Part shown: one piece after another, positions 9,301 through 21,302 of the stretch | Position numbering within the stretch: position 1 is the stretch's first letter | Layout of the letters: each line of letters begins with the position of its first letter | Source of the DNA: Brachypodius melanocephalos | Taxonomy: Eukaryota > Chordata > Aves > Passeriformes > Pycnonotidae | Length of the DNA stretch: 64,000 nt | Direction of reading: 5' to 3' | NCBI GenBank assembly: GCA_013398615.1 | Contig: VZSR01000028.1 | Location: 8,745,546-8,809,545, forward strand | The notes under the pieces: model-generated | The model's database searches: none | The model's input: the letters and a program-made list of their open reading frames with translations, nothing else | What the model was told of the DNA's origin: nothing | Made by a program: the position numbers and the translations under genes

Positions 9301-12300
9301 TTTGAAAATCAACTTACCCAAATACAGTTACCCATGTGTCATCAAGCTGATCTTCTGAAGTAAGGGAATCACCTTGAGTATAAAAAGGATCTAGCTGAGC
9401 AGGAGATAGAGTACTCTTCTTAGGCTGCCCAATACTTGCTGGACTGAACATGCCTGAAGCTGTTAAATTGAAATTATATGGTTGAAGAAATTTCTTGTGC
9501 AAGACAGAGGTTTGTAATAAAAGAATAAATTCAGTGTCAAGCATGTCACTTGTATGGAAGAGTTTGATGGGGATTTACTCACAGAAAAAGTAAGTCAATC
9601 ATAACTTCAAATCTGCAAACACACTAATAAATTTTTATGAGTAGCAACCTAATATTCTTTGACTTGGAAATACCAACAGCTTAATACAGTTGCCAAATAG
9701 GAACAGGCCAACAGAATACAGCTTAGCAAGAAGCCACACAAGGTATCAAATCTTGTGAAGATGGAAGGCAATCCAACAACCTCAGCTTCCTCATTTAATT
9801 ACGACCACCTCTGCTCAGTTCGACACCACATTTGGAACAAGGAACAAGAAAAGTTCCTTGAAACTCAGTCAGTCTCAGAATGAATAATTATTTCCTCCTC
9901 ATACCCACGTATCTTTTGAAAAGCTAACAAATACACAACTTCTTCATAAATTAGTAAGGAACTGATGTAGCTTGAACAGTGATGAATTTCTGTATTAAAG
10001 AAAGCAGTAAGAAATTAGAATAGAATTTTTGACAGGATATCTACCTGCTCCTGGAGTTGATGGCAGAATTCCAACTGACGGGCTCTGTGTTAAAGTAAAG
10101 CTGGCCTGCATTAATATACAGAAAATACAAAATCATTCTTATAGGTATACTGCTCAGATCAAGAGAGACAATTTTCAAGGGATTTAAACATTCAGGTAAT
10201 AAAATTAACTGTTTGCCTTAAGTTATTCCTAATTTCTAAGAGTAAGAACAGATATTTGCATGTATATTTAATAAAAGATTACCAAGAGGTATTAATGAAA
10301 AGTTATTTGACAATATATTTGACACATGCTTTGTGACATAAAGTAGCTTTAAGTACCAATACTCAGAAACTCTTTAGTTTACCTTCTCAAAACAGTCATG
10401 TCGCTATTGCTAAACTGCAATAATTCACACATTCATGTGCATCCTGATGGGAAGGATATTAGTATCCTAAGTTTATCAGCATTTTCACTGCCTAAAGGGT
10501 TCAGTAATCATGGAAACAGAACTTCCATTTGTATGGAGACTATTACTAGACTTTCCTTCCTGCTCAACTATTTAGTGCAATGAAGGAAAGTAAACTTTGA
10601 GTTTTAGATGGTAGTAGTTGTTTTCTTTTTAACATAGGATTTCAACACCCCAAACAATTTTAGTCTATTTTTAACGAATTATGGCATTTCTTAGATACAA
10701 GACTGAACAGCCTGGAGTACCTGTAGACCTAGCAACATATGTTCTGACAGCTGCTCAACATTTTTTGAAATTTAATATCCAATCCTTTAAGACACTATAG
10801 GATTCTGTCCTTCACAGAGAACCTCAGCTTTCAGAATAAATTTTTCAGAAGGCAACACTCCATAGAAAGACTGCTCATTTGGTGAAAAGTGTTCTCCTTG
10901 CATCAAAAGAGTTCTGTGAAAAAGGAGCTAGTCATGCTTGATTTGTCAGTTAAGCAGCAGGGCTTATTATAAAATTCACCTTGTAGAAATTTGAGCGTTC
11001 CTCTTTCAAAATTAACCCCAACTGTCTACCCAAATTTCAATTGGGTATTTTACTCAGAAAAAAAAAAAATTCCTTCTGTTTCCCTAAGTGCCTCTATTGC
11101 CTTCTAAAAGACAATCACAGAAACATGGAATTATTAAGGTTGGAAAAGATTTCCAAGATCATGGAGTCCAACCATTAACCTAACACTGCCATCTTGACCA
11201 CTAAACCATGTCCCCAGGTGCCACTTCCACATGTTTCTTAACACTTTCAAGGGTGGTGATTCTAACACTTCCCTGGGTGGCCTGTTCCAATGCCTGACCA
11301 CCCTTTCGGTGAAGAAATTTTTCCTGATATCCAATCTAAACATCTTCTGGTGCAACCTGAGGCCATTTTCTCTTGTCTTATTACTTGTTACCTGGAAAAG
11401 AGTCCAGCTTCCACCTTGCTACAACCTCCTTTCAAGTTGTGAAAGAGTACTTCTGGGAATTAGCAGCCCAATAAATTTACAAACAAAGCCAAATTTGTAT
11501 GTGCAAAGCTTAACTGAAGGCATGACTTGCATTTTTCATTTCCTATTGTATTAAAAATTGGCAATAACAGGACTTTGCTTCATGACCACAGCTCTTGTTT
11601 AGTCTAAACAGGAACACGCATACTGAGCAACCCAGACTAAGCAGCAGCATGATCTGAAAAGTCACCAGGCATTTTGCTACAGCAGTTTATACAACCCAGT
11701 TTGAGAATTCACTGAGGCAGTAAGCTGCCTCACATCTTCTGCTAAGAACAGGCCAGTACCAAAGACACTTACTGGTCTTCTTGAGGACAGAGGTGTTGAT
11801 CCAAGCCCAGGACTGGATAACTCATCATAAATGCTTCTAACTGGTGGAGCACCACCTTTATCTTTATGTGAAGGGACTACTGGTTGTGGGGGAGACCCTC
11901 CTGCAATTCAAAGGAATAAGACAACAGCATGAGAAAACTTGTAATTTTGCTTTGGTGCTACTTGTTCTTGAAACTTCAATAATAAATTCAGCCATGCTCT
12001 CATGTTGATTGGTGTTGAAACTGTTAATTATTTCACTGTCCTACCAAACTGTTCAGGTTTGAATGTTCTAGGTAGGAGCATCACATATTGCTCAAACAGC
12101 ATCCTACAGAAGTAGCATTTAGAATTTTCAGACCTCTTATTAACCCATTACATTCACTGTTTACATGTTCTTTCTCTGAAGTTCTGAGCATGGCTGTATC
12201 TTTCAATTTTAAGCCAGGCTAGAAATCTATTTTAATTGTTTCAGAGACTAACTTGCCTATAGTACAGATGCAAAAGTGAGATTTTAAAAAATTGAGATGT

Positions 12301-14789
12301 CCTACATGTTAAAGAACCATATCAAAATGCACAGAGACACTGCACATTACAGTCATTGTCCAAATCCCTTGGCTTCCCATCTAATTTCATATTGAATAAA
12401 AATGTATGCTCTTGAGAGCAGGGACTAGCTAGCATATAGACAGGATGAAGTTAAACCAGCTGCCCTTCCATTTTGTAAACTTTGGGACTTCCAGTATAGC
12501 AGAGAATTAAACTTCTTGAAAAAACTTGACATACCTTAACACTTTGTGTGGATTTACCCCGGGGGAAAAAAAAAAAAAAGTAAAGTAGTCTCCATCAAGT
12601 TTTCACTTGCAAAATGTTTGGAAACCAAGCTTTTCCAAAGTACTCTTCAGTCCTAAATTCTGAGCTTCAATTCTCCACTCTGAACTGTTTAACACACACA
12701 AGAACTGCTACTGTTACATGGAATAATGTGCATTATGTAAAGCACTCTCCCATCAAGGTTTTCAGTTTAAGTGATGCACTTGATCACTCCCTTTGGGAAA
12801 TCTGTGTTAGTATCTTACTGGCTCCCCTTTTCCTCAAATTGATACTCTGAGGCTGTGATAAACCCTTTAAAAACAATTTGGTGAAATTCACATGGTTTCA
12901 ATTTCATAAATATTTTCCTAAGACGTTAGTTCTCAGATATGTAAGAGCAGGCAGAGAAGAGCAAGAAGCAGAAGACCAACAAACCTCCAATTATAGAACA
13001 TTTTAAGTTGGAAGGGACCTAGAAAGATCATCGAGTCCAATCTGGCCTGACATTCAAATAAGAGAATATTTCATTTAGAGAAATTCTTGAGTACTTTGAT
13101 CCTAAATTTCTCCTTCCAAATGACTAGCATACTAACACAATCACACATTAAATTATGTCAACTGATTTAGTACAAAAACCAAGATCACCCATGACACAAC
13201 AACTATGTACAACACTGACATGGGTAAGAACTTCTCCTAGTCTGATTAATTAAGTGGTTGAAAAGAAATTAGCATTTTCAGCTAGGAAAAGTCACTACTC
13301 CAGTCCAATAACAACAGACACCAAGACTTTTGCTACAACCACTAGATACTAATTAAGAAGTATATTTTCAGTTTTTCCCCACCCAGTTTTTGTAAGTTTG
13401 ACAATCTGTAAGCGACCTTTTAGAATTCAAAGAAACAGAAAAAAATTCTGCAAAGAGATCAGCAGTTAGCATTAGCTGCATTTAGTTTGCCAGCAGATAT
13501 CTCTGTTTTCAACATCTATGTATATGTAACTGACTTGTAAAGAGTCATTCTGTATTAGGAGAGGTTCATGCTACCTTTCTTGTAAAACAAACTTTTCCTG
13601 ATACCAAAACTGCCACATTTAAAACATTTATTATAATTGAATACACTGAGTTCACCACTCATTCAATCAGTGGAGTTTGCTTATAGAGAGGTATAAAACT
13701 ATAAGGATTCAAGTCTGCAATAGCCATGCAAAACAATGAGACAAGCCAATTTTTTGCTTTCAGGACAATTCTCCAACATTCACCAAATTCTGACCTGCAA
13801 GCAGTGGAGACCTTGTTTCCATTACACCAACTGAAGGACCGTATAAAGCTCGTGGCTGCGGAGTCACTGGTGCAGGTAAGTCACCCATCAAAAACCCAGG
13901 GAGAAACTGAGCGCTAGTTCCTTGTTTTGGAGATGTCGGGGAGCCAAGAGTCATTGGTTCAGCTCCTGAAAACGAAATTTTAAAATATGGAAAAGGCAAG
14001 TGAGCTAACTTTTTCCACTGTGGGCTCTATAAAGGAAACATAACACAAGATGCAGTAAGTGATGAAGATCACAGAATCCCAGAATCGTTAGGGTTGGAAG
14101 GGACCTCTGGAGATCATCTAGTCCAAACCCTCTGCCAAGGCAGAGTCACCCAGAGCAGGTGCACAGAAACGTCTGCAAAGGAGAATTTGGAATGGAGGGT
14201 TGGAATGTCTCCAGAAAGGGAGACTCCACAACCTCCCTGGGCGGCCTGTTCCAGTGCTCGGCTACCCTCAGTCTAAAGAAGTTCTTCCTCATGCTGACAT
14301 CGAACTCCTTGTGTTTTGGTTTATGGCCATCACTCCTCGCCCTGTCGCTGGGCGCCACCGCAAAGGGCGTGGCGCCATTCTCTTGGCACCCGCCTTTGAG
14401 ATATTTACATGTATTGAGAAAATCAAAGGCGGTTCAATCATTCGTTTTACAGGCAAACCGAGTTTATCACAACATTCCATTTTTCTCAACTACAAGCCGA
14501 TCGATTTAACCCCGCTCCCCTTTGGCTTCAGCCTAGCGCGAACCGCCCGTTCCTGCTCTGTCTGCCGTATCCCCTGCAGCCCGGCAGCATCCACACTCCC
14601 CCGCCTGGAGCAGGGAGTGGGCCCGGTTCCACTCCCCTCACGGGAGCGCCGGGGTTCCCTCGGGGCACCCCCGGCCGGGCAGCGGAGCCTCCTGAGCCCC
14701 GCCCGGCAAAGCCGACGCGCGGCGCGGCTGAGGGGATCCCGCGGGCCCAGCTCACCTGCGGGCGGCAGCTCCATGGCGAAGGCCGCCAT
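6235..14789 (-). CDS. NUP35: NUP35 (Nup53), nuclear pore nucleoporin, 9 coding exons, 326 aa
   Basis: The coding exons in order are 14789-14756, 13965-13795, 11900-11773, 10105-10045, 9459-9318, 8939-8870, 8778-8650, 6816-6649 and 6312-6235. All junctions are GT-AG and in frame, totalling 981 nt, the same protein length as human NUP35 (326 aa). NUP35 is an inner-ring nucleoporin that binds NUP93, NUP155 and NDC1 and touches the nuclear membrane. The N-terminal half is a Ser/Pro-rich disordered region with [20 protein letters not shown]. The Nup35-type RRM, which dimerises rather than binding RNA, runs from about residue 171 to 245 ([20 protein letters not shown] through IGVKPCIDK). The C-terminal helix KAMEYMFGW at 318-326 is the amphipathic membrane-binding segment. 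The start follows the family ([10 protein letters not shown]), but an in-frame upstream ATG exists at 14894. Confidence 0.97.
6649..6816 (-). CDS. NUP35: NUP35 exon 8
   Basis: 56 codons of the flexible region after the RRM, with the conserved [19 protein letters not shown]. Donor CAG|GTATTT. Confidence 0.95.
8650..8778 (-). CDS. NUP35: NUP35 exon 7 (RRM, second half)
   Basis: 43 codons, starting [20 protein letters not shown] and ending at KPCIDK. This is the C-terminal half of the RRM fold. Confidence 0.97.
8870..8939 (-). CDS. NUP35: NUP35 exon 6 (RRM, first half)
   Basis: 70 nt encoding [20 protein letters not shown] and KHV, the first strand-helix part of the RRM. Confidence 0.96.
9318..9459 (-). 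CDS. NUP35: NUP35 exon 5
   Basis: Encodes [40 protein letters not shown] and VTVFG, leading into the RRM. Confidence 0.97.
10045..10105 (-). CDS. NUP35: NUP35 exon 4
   Basis: 61 nt encoding [20 protein letters not shown]. The sequence is diverged from mammals but splice sites and frame fit on both sides. Confidence 0.93.
11117..11450 (-). mobile_element. CR1 LINE 3' fragment in NUP35 intron 3
   Basis: The minus strand reads the CR1 ORF2 tail ([20 protein letters not shown]) and then the CR1 3' UTR. The 5' end is truncated. Confidence 0.85.
11773..11900 (-). CDS. NUP35: NUP35 exon 3
   Basis: 128 nt encoding [40 protein letters not shown] and RRP, which closely matches the vertebrate protein. 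Confidence 0.96.
12990..13045 (-). mobile_element. Very short CR1 3' end remnant in NUP35 intron 2
   Basis: About 55 bp resemble the terminal CR1 segment ('agttggaagggacctagaaa', 'gatcatcgagtccaa'). Confidence 0.6.
13795..13965 (-). CDS. NUP35: NUP35 exon 2
   Basis: 57 codons encoding [40 protein letters not shown] and [16 protein letters not shown]. Confidence 0.97.
14070..14370 (-). mobile_element. CR1 LINE 3' fragment in NUP35 intron 1
   Basis: The minus strand carries the CR1 tail ([20 protein letters not shown]) followed by CR1 3' UTR ending near 14070. It lies about 400 bp inside the gene, close to the CpG-rich promoter. Confidence 0.85.
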
Positions 14790-15200
14790 GTCGGCCCGGA
14801 TGGCGGGAAAGAGGAGGCGGCCGCGGCTCCGCCGAGCGCTTTCAAACGGGACGGAGCTTCCTGCCGCCGTCACTTCCGACCCGCCCCCGGACATGGTGGA
14901 GAGACGGGGGCGGGCGGGACCCCTTCAGGGGGTGAGGGTGGCGGGGCCGGGCATCAGCTTGTGGCGGGCTGTCGCCTCACAGCCCAGTGGCAAACGGCCC
15001 CTCCGAGGAGGGCCGGGTGGCGAACAGAGCTGAAGGAGCCGCGGTCGCCGTTACCAGGGCCTGTCCTGGGCAGCTTCCACGGGCTGAGGACTCGGAGCGG
15101 CCTCCCCCGAGTGCCTTCCCAGGGACGGGGCTGGCAGTCATTGCCCGGCCTGCCAGCACCGCAGCCACCCGCGGCCGCCGGGACAACGCAGTGAGCTGTT
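14540..15200. promoter_or_regulatory. NUP35: CpG-rich promoter region of NUP35
   Basis: Dense CG dinucleotides surround exon 1 and its upstream flank. On the gene strand the motif CGGAAGTGACG at 14879-14869 looks like an ETS site next to a CRE half-site, a common pair in housekeeping promoters. No TATA box is apparent. Confidence 0.65.
14756..14789 (-). CDS. NUP35: NUP35 exon 1 (coding part)
   Basis: 34 nt encoding [11 protein letters not shown] plus the first base of a Gly codon; donor G|GTGAGC. The ATG context (GACATGG) is good, and the N-terminus matches the mammalian MAAFAVEP start. Confidence 0.9.
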
Positions 15201-15284
15201 CCCCCACGGACACGGGGGATCAGTGACCATGAACAGCGATCTGATGCAGGGGGGTTGCCTAATCCCGCATTAACGTTTAGCATA

Positions 15285-15545
15285 GAATCACGGAATGGGT
15301 TGGTTTGGGAGCGACCTTAAAGCTGATCCAGCTTCACCCCCTGCCACGGGCAGGGACACCTTCCACGATGCAGGTTTGCTCCAAGCCCTGTCTATCCTAG
15401 CCTCGGGCACTTCCAGGGATGGGACATCACAGCTTCTCTGGGCAGCCTGTGCCAGGGCCTCCCCACTCTCAGTGTAAATAATCTAATCTCAACCTACTCT
15501 CTCTCTCTTTGAATCCATTCCCCCTTGTCCTGTCACTGCATGTTC
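15285..15545 (-). mobile_element. CR1 LINE 3' fragment upstream of NUP35
   Basis: The + strand shows the reverse of the CR1 end: 'atagaatcacggaatgggt', then 'cttccacgatgcaggt', then 'cctgtccctgtcactgca'-like text. It lies between the NUP35 promoter and the DUSP19 3' UTR. Confidence 0.8.
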
Positions 15546-15703
15546 TTGAGCATGAGCAATTCACACTGAGAACAGGAGAGGTCGTGGTTCAAACACAATG
15601 ATGAGCTACAGTTCAAACTACTGGTGCCAGGACAGAACGCCAGTCTTGAAACCAAACCTTTAAAATCACTTAACCACACAATTTATCCAAACAAAGTGTT
15701 CTC

Positions 15704-15709
15704 TTTATT
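15704..15709 (-). terminator. DUSP19: Candidate distal polyadenylation signal of DUSP19
   Basis: AATAAA on the minus strand lies about 930 nt past the DUSP19 stop. A nearer AATAAA is at 16261-16256, so the 3' end may be alternative. Only transcript data can choose. Confidence 0.4.
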
Positions 15710-16640
15710 TTGTTGCATATTAATATATCAAATTATTAAGAGCTGGCATGAAGGCCACAAAATACTATTAAAATCTTGTAGAGTTTTGTTTTGTTTGTTT
15801 GTTTTAAAGCATGACATATTAAGACTAATTTCAGCCTGGGATCTCTCAGGAGGGCCAAAATTACATACCCTGTGATGTCTGTTCTTTACATATGACGTGG
15901 AATGGAGTGAGGGAACAGTACGTGAGCACCAGATGTGAAGAAAAGACAGTAACATGAGCAGAGACAGGTAATTATCAACATTTTTTGTATCTCTACTGAA
16001 ATGATTTACACAAAAAAACCCCTGCTAGTTCCAAGATTGGACTCATCATGTTAGTGCACTTCAAATCACTACTAGATGACAAACGACAGAAATACACGAA
16101 GCATTAAAGCATCCCCTATCCATTTTGAGCATCCTCAGAAGACCATTGTTTTAATTTAAAAATATGGCTGGCTAGCCCACAAAATTCAATAATATCATCT
16201 ATAGTTGCAATATAATTTTAAAATTCAATATCAAGGTACTTCATTACAGGAACATTTTATTATCTAGATTTTACAACCAACTAGGAATGAAGAGATCTGG
16301 AAAGAAAGCAACTTATCCCAGTCATTTTACTCTATTGCCTGCATTTTCTGATGGTTCAGTAAGCAAACCATCATTCTATTGTTTTCTAGTATTTCAAGGA
16401 AAACTGAGCTGTATCTTCTTATTAGTGCTTTGGTTTTAGGCAAAACTTCTCTGAAGTCAGTACACCACCATTTGGCCTTTTGATGACATGCTGGAAAAAA
16501 CAGGGTCAAAGGAGCGTAAGAAAAAATATATAAAGACTTGAAAATGCACATGTGAAAGGGGATTTCAAAATGAAAGATTAAAGTACATCCAACATCTGTT
16601 CCTATATAGTCAAAACAGGTATTTCACTTCTCCCTTTGGA

Positions 16641-16862
16641 TCAGTCATGGTTGTTTATGCTTCCATTTGCCTTTACAATCTGTTCTTGGTACTTGTGAAG
16701 CTGCTCCATGAAGCCAGGATTTGGACAAGCTGCAGGCCTTGCATTTTTCACCAAGGAAAAGGCTCTGGCAAAGCTCAGTCTTTCTGAATTCATTAGAAAA
16801 CCAATGACGACAGCCGCTGCACGGGAGACTCCTGCATTACAGTGAACCAGCACCACGCCATC
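16641..16862 (-). CDS. DUSP19: DUSP19 exon 4 (catalytic P-loop)
   Basis: 74 codons including stop. Starts [20 protein letters not shown] and contains [20 protein letters not shown]. The acceptor is TTTCTTTCTTGGAG. Stop TGA at 16643-16641. Confidence 0.97.
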   Translation of the reverse strand, partial: DGVVLVHCNAGVSRAAAVVIGFLMNSERLSFARAFSLVKNARPAACPNPGFMEQLHKYQEQIVKANGSINNHD

Positions 16863-19800
16863 CTCCAAGAAAGAAATTAAACAGAAGTTAGGATATTCAT
16901 CAGGTGGATTACAAGTGTTAAGAAACTTTATATAAAATTTTTGTAAGATTTACTGAAAGCTTCTTGCTGAGCTCAAAGCAAGTATTTACACATATGAGTC
17001 CAAACAGAGATATAAGCATGATATAAGCATGAAATTAAGTATTTTTCTACACAAAATGCTTTATTATTACCAAATTCATCAAACTTAAATTCATACTGTA
17101 GTACTAAAACACATCCTTTGTCTTTCTTCCTGAGGCCTTACAGCAGCCCATTCATGTAAAAACCACATCACAGACACCAGGGATACTAAAGGATCTATAA
17201 CTGGGTGCCAATTTTGAAATAGATTTTATTTGCAATATGGAAAGGAACTTGACAGTATCTTGTTAAAGGCTGAAAACACAGCAAGGCAGCAAACAGCTAG
17301 CTAGGCACAGAGGCAGATTTTAGAGCATCTTGTAGTTCCACATGCACATTTCTTGTGTATTCTGCAGGGAAGATTCTGGGTAACAGGGGTCATGAACAGA
17401 AAAATTAGAAAAGATACCGTGTGATTTGCAACAGATCTCTCCCTTCCCATCACACCACTGGTACAACTAAGCCCCTTAACTGGGAACTAGGGTGCAAAAT
17501 CCAAAACTACTCAACCTCCCATAAATTCACAAATGCTTCTTCTGGGGTTTGAATTCAGGCTTATCCTGAATTATATATAAAATTATTGGGGTTTATCTTA
17601 CTTCAACATTTCCCACACAGCCTTTGAGACACCTGAATGGCTCTTTTTAGACACTGCAAATTTTGTTAAGAAATAAACCCAAATTAACACAAACACAACT
17701 ACACAATCTAGCATGTCTTAAGCAATGTTTGCGAGGCCCAAGGCTTCGTGATGTTGTCACGTTTGTATGCCAGCCTATGACCTGGAAAAGCCTCAGTCCA
17801 AACTGTCTGCCAAATGCCCATCTGACACAAAAAGAAACCACTAAACCCCCAGCACTTCCCTATTCTGAATGAAAATACTGAACCATGACATTATGTGCTC
17901 AGATACTTGAGGCTAAACAAAACTATTCTAGTTATAAGCACCCTCTTCTCTCTGCCCTTAACAGGCACAAGTTAATGGGAATTTTACCCAGAGACAAAAA
18001 GGTCTTTTGAGCACCAGGGTTTCCTTTCCAGAAAATTAATAGTTTATGTTACCGATTTGGGAGCTACAATTATCTGGTATTAATAGACACACAGACCAGA
18101 AAATGGTTCCTGCTCCAAAAATCTTCCAGTTTAAATAACAAGACAAAGAAGTATGAAGTGGAGTATTATTATCCAGTTGGAGAAACTCCAAGCTGAATGA
18201 TGCACAGCATTATGACAGAGCTAGGAACTGAGTCTAAGCTCCTGCGTCCCTTCACAGCAAATAATCATACCACCCCTTTCTGGCAGTGGAAATCACATCT
18301 CCTGTGTGCTGCCTGCTCAATATTGCTCTCTTCATTCATTCCCTTGCTCACATTCCCAGGGCCACACATCCCCACGCACACTATGGCAGAGTACAAGGCA
18401 GATCTGTACATGTATCTCAGCTACCTGAGCACGTGCCAGTGGTGACCTGTAAATCCAGAATAAGGACACTAAAAATCATGCCACTGCTAATGAAAAAATT
18501 GCTGAAATGTATCCACTGTAGATTTGGAGTAGTTTTTACTGATTTAATGGGAGTTATTTCAGACATAGCATACCATAATCCAGATCAATGTCTAGCAGAG
18601 GCACTGAGGATAAATAATATGCATTGGAAGCAATTTTTCTTCTCCTTTGTACAGTTCATGCTTTATTTCCCTCTTTCACATTTAAGTTTGATGTATCTTT
18701 TTAAATAACTGGTTTGTTTTACACTGCCAAAAATTATATAGTGAAACCCATGAACCCTGAAAATTATTGAACATGAATGAATCTGGGCCATAATATTAAA
18801 TCAGCTTTAATACTGAGAATATTTATCTTTCCTTGCTAAAGACCACTGTTTCCAATTAATACAAAAATGAATCTGGCATGTCATTCTTAACTAATTTTGT
18901 ATTAGTTATGAATACAGGAAAAAAGTGAGAAACGGATTGCAAACAGGAAATTCATCTCATCTCTAAGAACTCCTTGCTCTGGTCCTGATACTCTAAGTTT
19001 TCCTGCCCAGAAATGGTCTGTGGACTTGCAAGAATTATGTAGATTAAAGACCAAGTTGGGGTTTTAAAAATTATTTATGGAGAGAGAAACAAAATCACCT
19101 GCCACCAACAGAAAAGGTGATGATACAATGGTTATACACAGTGGGGAAAATGTTTCATCAAGGAAAGAAATTTCAAAGCATGAAGTTTTCAGTGAAGTTG
19201 AAGGCTAATGTAATTCCTTATAGATCCATTTTATTTTGCAGTGAAACTATGGCTTTTTCCTTAGGAAGTACAGGGGGAGCAATAAGGAGCCATGTTCATG
19301 AATAGGTAAAGATTTTCTCTTTGGAAACACAAGATTTCAGAAGTTTTACTATTAGATACTAAACATAACAAAGTATCCTTCATTCACAGTATTATGACTT
19401 GACATGGGTCACTGAACATGTCATGGAAAACCTGCCTGCCAAGTTGGAGCCTAGAAGAAAAGTTGAGCTCTGATCAGTATCAGAATTTGTACCATGGTGT
19501 CTAGAGACTTGAGCCAACACAGTTTTAGAAAAGTGAATCCTGTTACAAGTGCCCAGTTGGCAATGACTTACAGAACAATGCAGGCTTCACTTGCATCCTC
19601 AAATTCACATGCTCTCATACTTCCTTCATGGAGTTAACCATGTTCTAGAAATAATTTCTCATATATCATGTTCTCTCACCAGTGAACATCCTCCATCCTC
19701 CCCCATTTTAGGAGATGAAACAGTAGTATCTCTCTGGTTAAACAGGAGAGCACTTCACGACACAGTTTATCATGAGCACTTTTAACACTATTTTGACAAA

Positions 19801-21265
19801 ACAAATAAAGTAATTCAAAGCACCTAGAGATCTGTCTCTGTATACCACTATCATGTGCTTTTTGAACTGATCCTGGAGAACAACTATTCCACCAATTACC
19901 TTCTCTTTCATCCACCTCTTCCATCAGAAAACTACTAATGTCATTGTAAAAGTTTTCCTGTAAACTCCTTAACCCACCAAATAGTAACTGAGATATAAAC
20001 ACCAGAGGCAGAAAGCAAAATTCTGCAGTTGTGAATGGCAACTCTAGAAATGAACTGGAAACTGTAATTGGAAGCCTTGAAAAGGTTATTCAGTGACAAT
20101 ACGTTATCACATAGCTTGTAAATTATAAATGAGAGAAGGAAAGAACACTGCGACACAAAGAAAACCGGGGCAAGATCATCTTTTATCCCAATCTGCATTA
20201 ACAATGAACCTGATAGATATGGTAGAATAACATGCAACAATGTTTGGTTGTTGAGTTATAGTTTAGATACCAAAACAATGGTTGCGGTAAATTACACAGT
20301 AAGCCTGAATTTAACAGCTCTGAGTTGGGCATGTTCCTGGCTACACACTACTCTGCCAAGCAACCCCAGAAGGGGTTTTCAGCCTATTTTCTGTGTCACA
20401 TCCTTTCAGGATTTTGTGAGCAGTTAAATCACTTTTGACTCCAAGACTACTAACACATTCTCTAATATTCTTGGTATGTATGTGGATTCACAGCATCTTC
20501 TTTGAGCAACCTGGTCTAGTGGGAGGTGTCCCTGCCCATGGGACACCTCCCACTATCTGGATTATCTATCTGGAGGTAGATAATCATTAAGGTTCCTTCA
20601 AACCCAAACCATTCAATAATAAAATTCTATAATGATTCTATAATGAAAAGCACAAGAATGGTGAACAGCTGATGATAAACCACACAGATCTGTAAAAGCC
20701 CTGTTTCTTGCTTCTAATCCAGGCTGGTTTCTAATCCAAAACATCTCCAATGGATAAATAAATTTTCTTCATTTCCTTCTCTCAGGGATTGTGACTTGGA
20801 TTTAGGATGTATTTGTGTACTCTAAAGTCAAGCCCTGGTCCAACTGTATTAAATAAGCATTTCTCTAAAACTCAAGACAGTCATTCTGAAAAAGCAGTGC
20901 TGGAGGGAATGAAGATTAACAGCAGTGCCATCTCTCTAGGAATGCTCAGAAATTACTTGGATTTTCTATTTAAAATTTCAAAAGACAGTGGCAAAACTAT
21001 TCATTTGGTACCGTATTTTCTTTTATCAAAAGAAGCTGCATTACTGCTTAAGTGGTGTCATAAATAATCTAAACAGGATTACTAACATGAATTATTGATG
21101 GACCATACCTGGATCTTGGCTTTCTCAATAAATTCAAAACATTCAGGGAAATAGGAGGTAATATCAGTTTCTGGGAGGTCTAGTATGGAAATGGTCTTGT
21201 ATATAAAGTCATTGAGGAAGGCATTTTGGACTCCGTATGCCACATTTAGAACATGAGTGACCTAA

Positions 21266-21302
<37 letters not shown>

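Larger units (their letters stand above)
20500..20645 (+). mobile_element. CR1 3' end fragment, internally rearranged
   Basis: CR1-type text ('caacctggtctagtgg', 'aaggttccttcaaacccaaa', 'ccattcaataataaaattc') surrounds two perfect hairpins at 20518-20554 and 20559-20584 that do not belong to the CR1 consensus. Confidence 0.65.
16863..21108 (-). other. DUSP19: DUSP19 intron 3 (4.2 kb)
   Basis: AT-rich intron with GT at 21108-21107. Apart from a rearranged CR1 end at 20500-20645 I recognise no gene, RNA or repeat family in it. Open frames seen here are short and without domains. Confidence 0.7.

Noticed and set aside
14200..15033. 277-codon + strand frame across the NUP35 promoter
   Set aside because: It starts in an antisense CR1 fragment and continues through the CpG island; its composition is that of translated GC-rich DNA.
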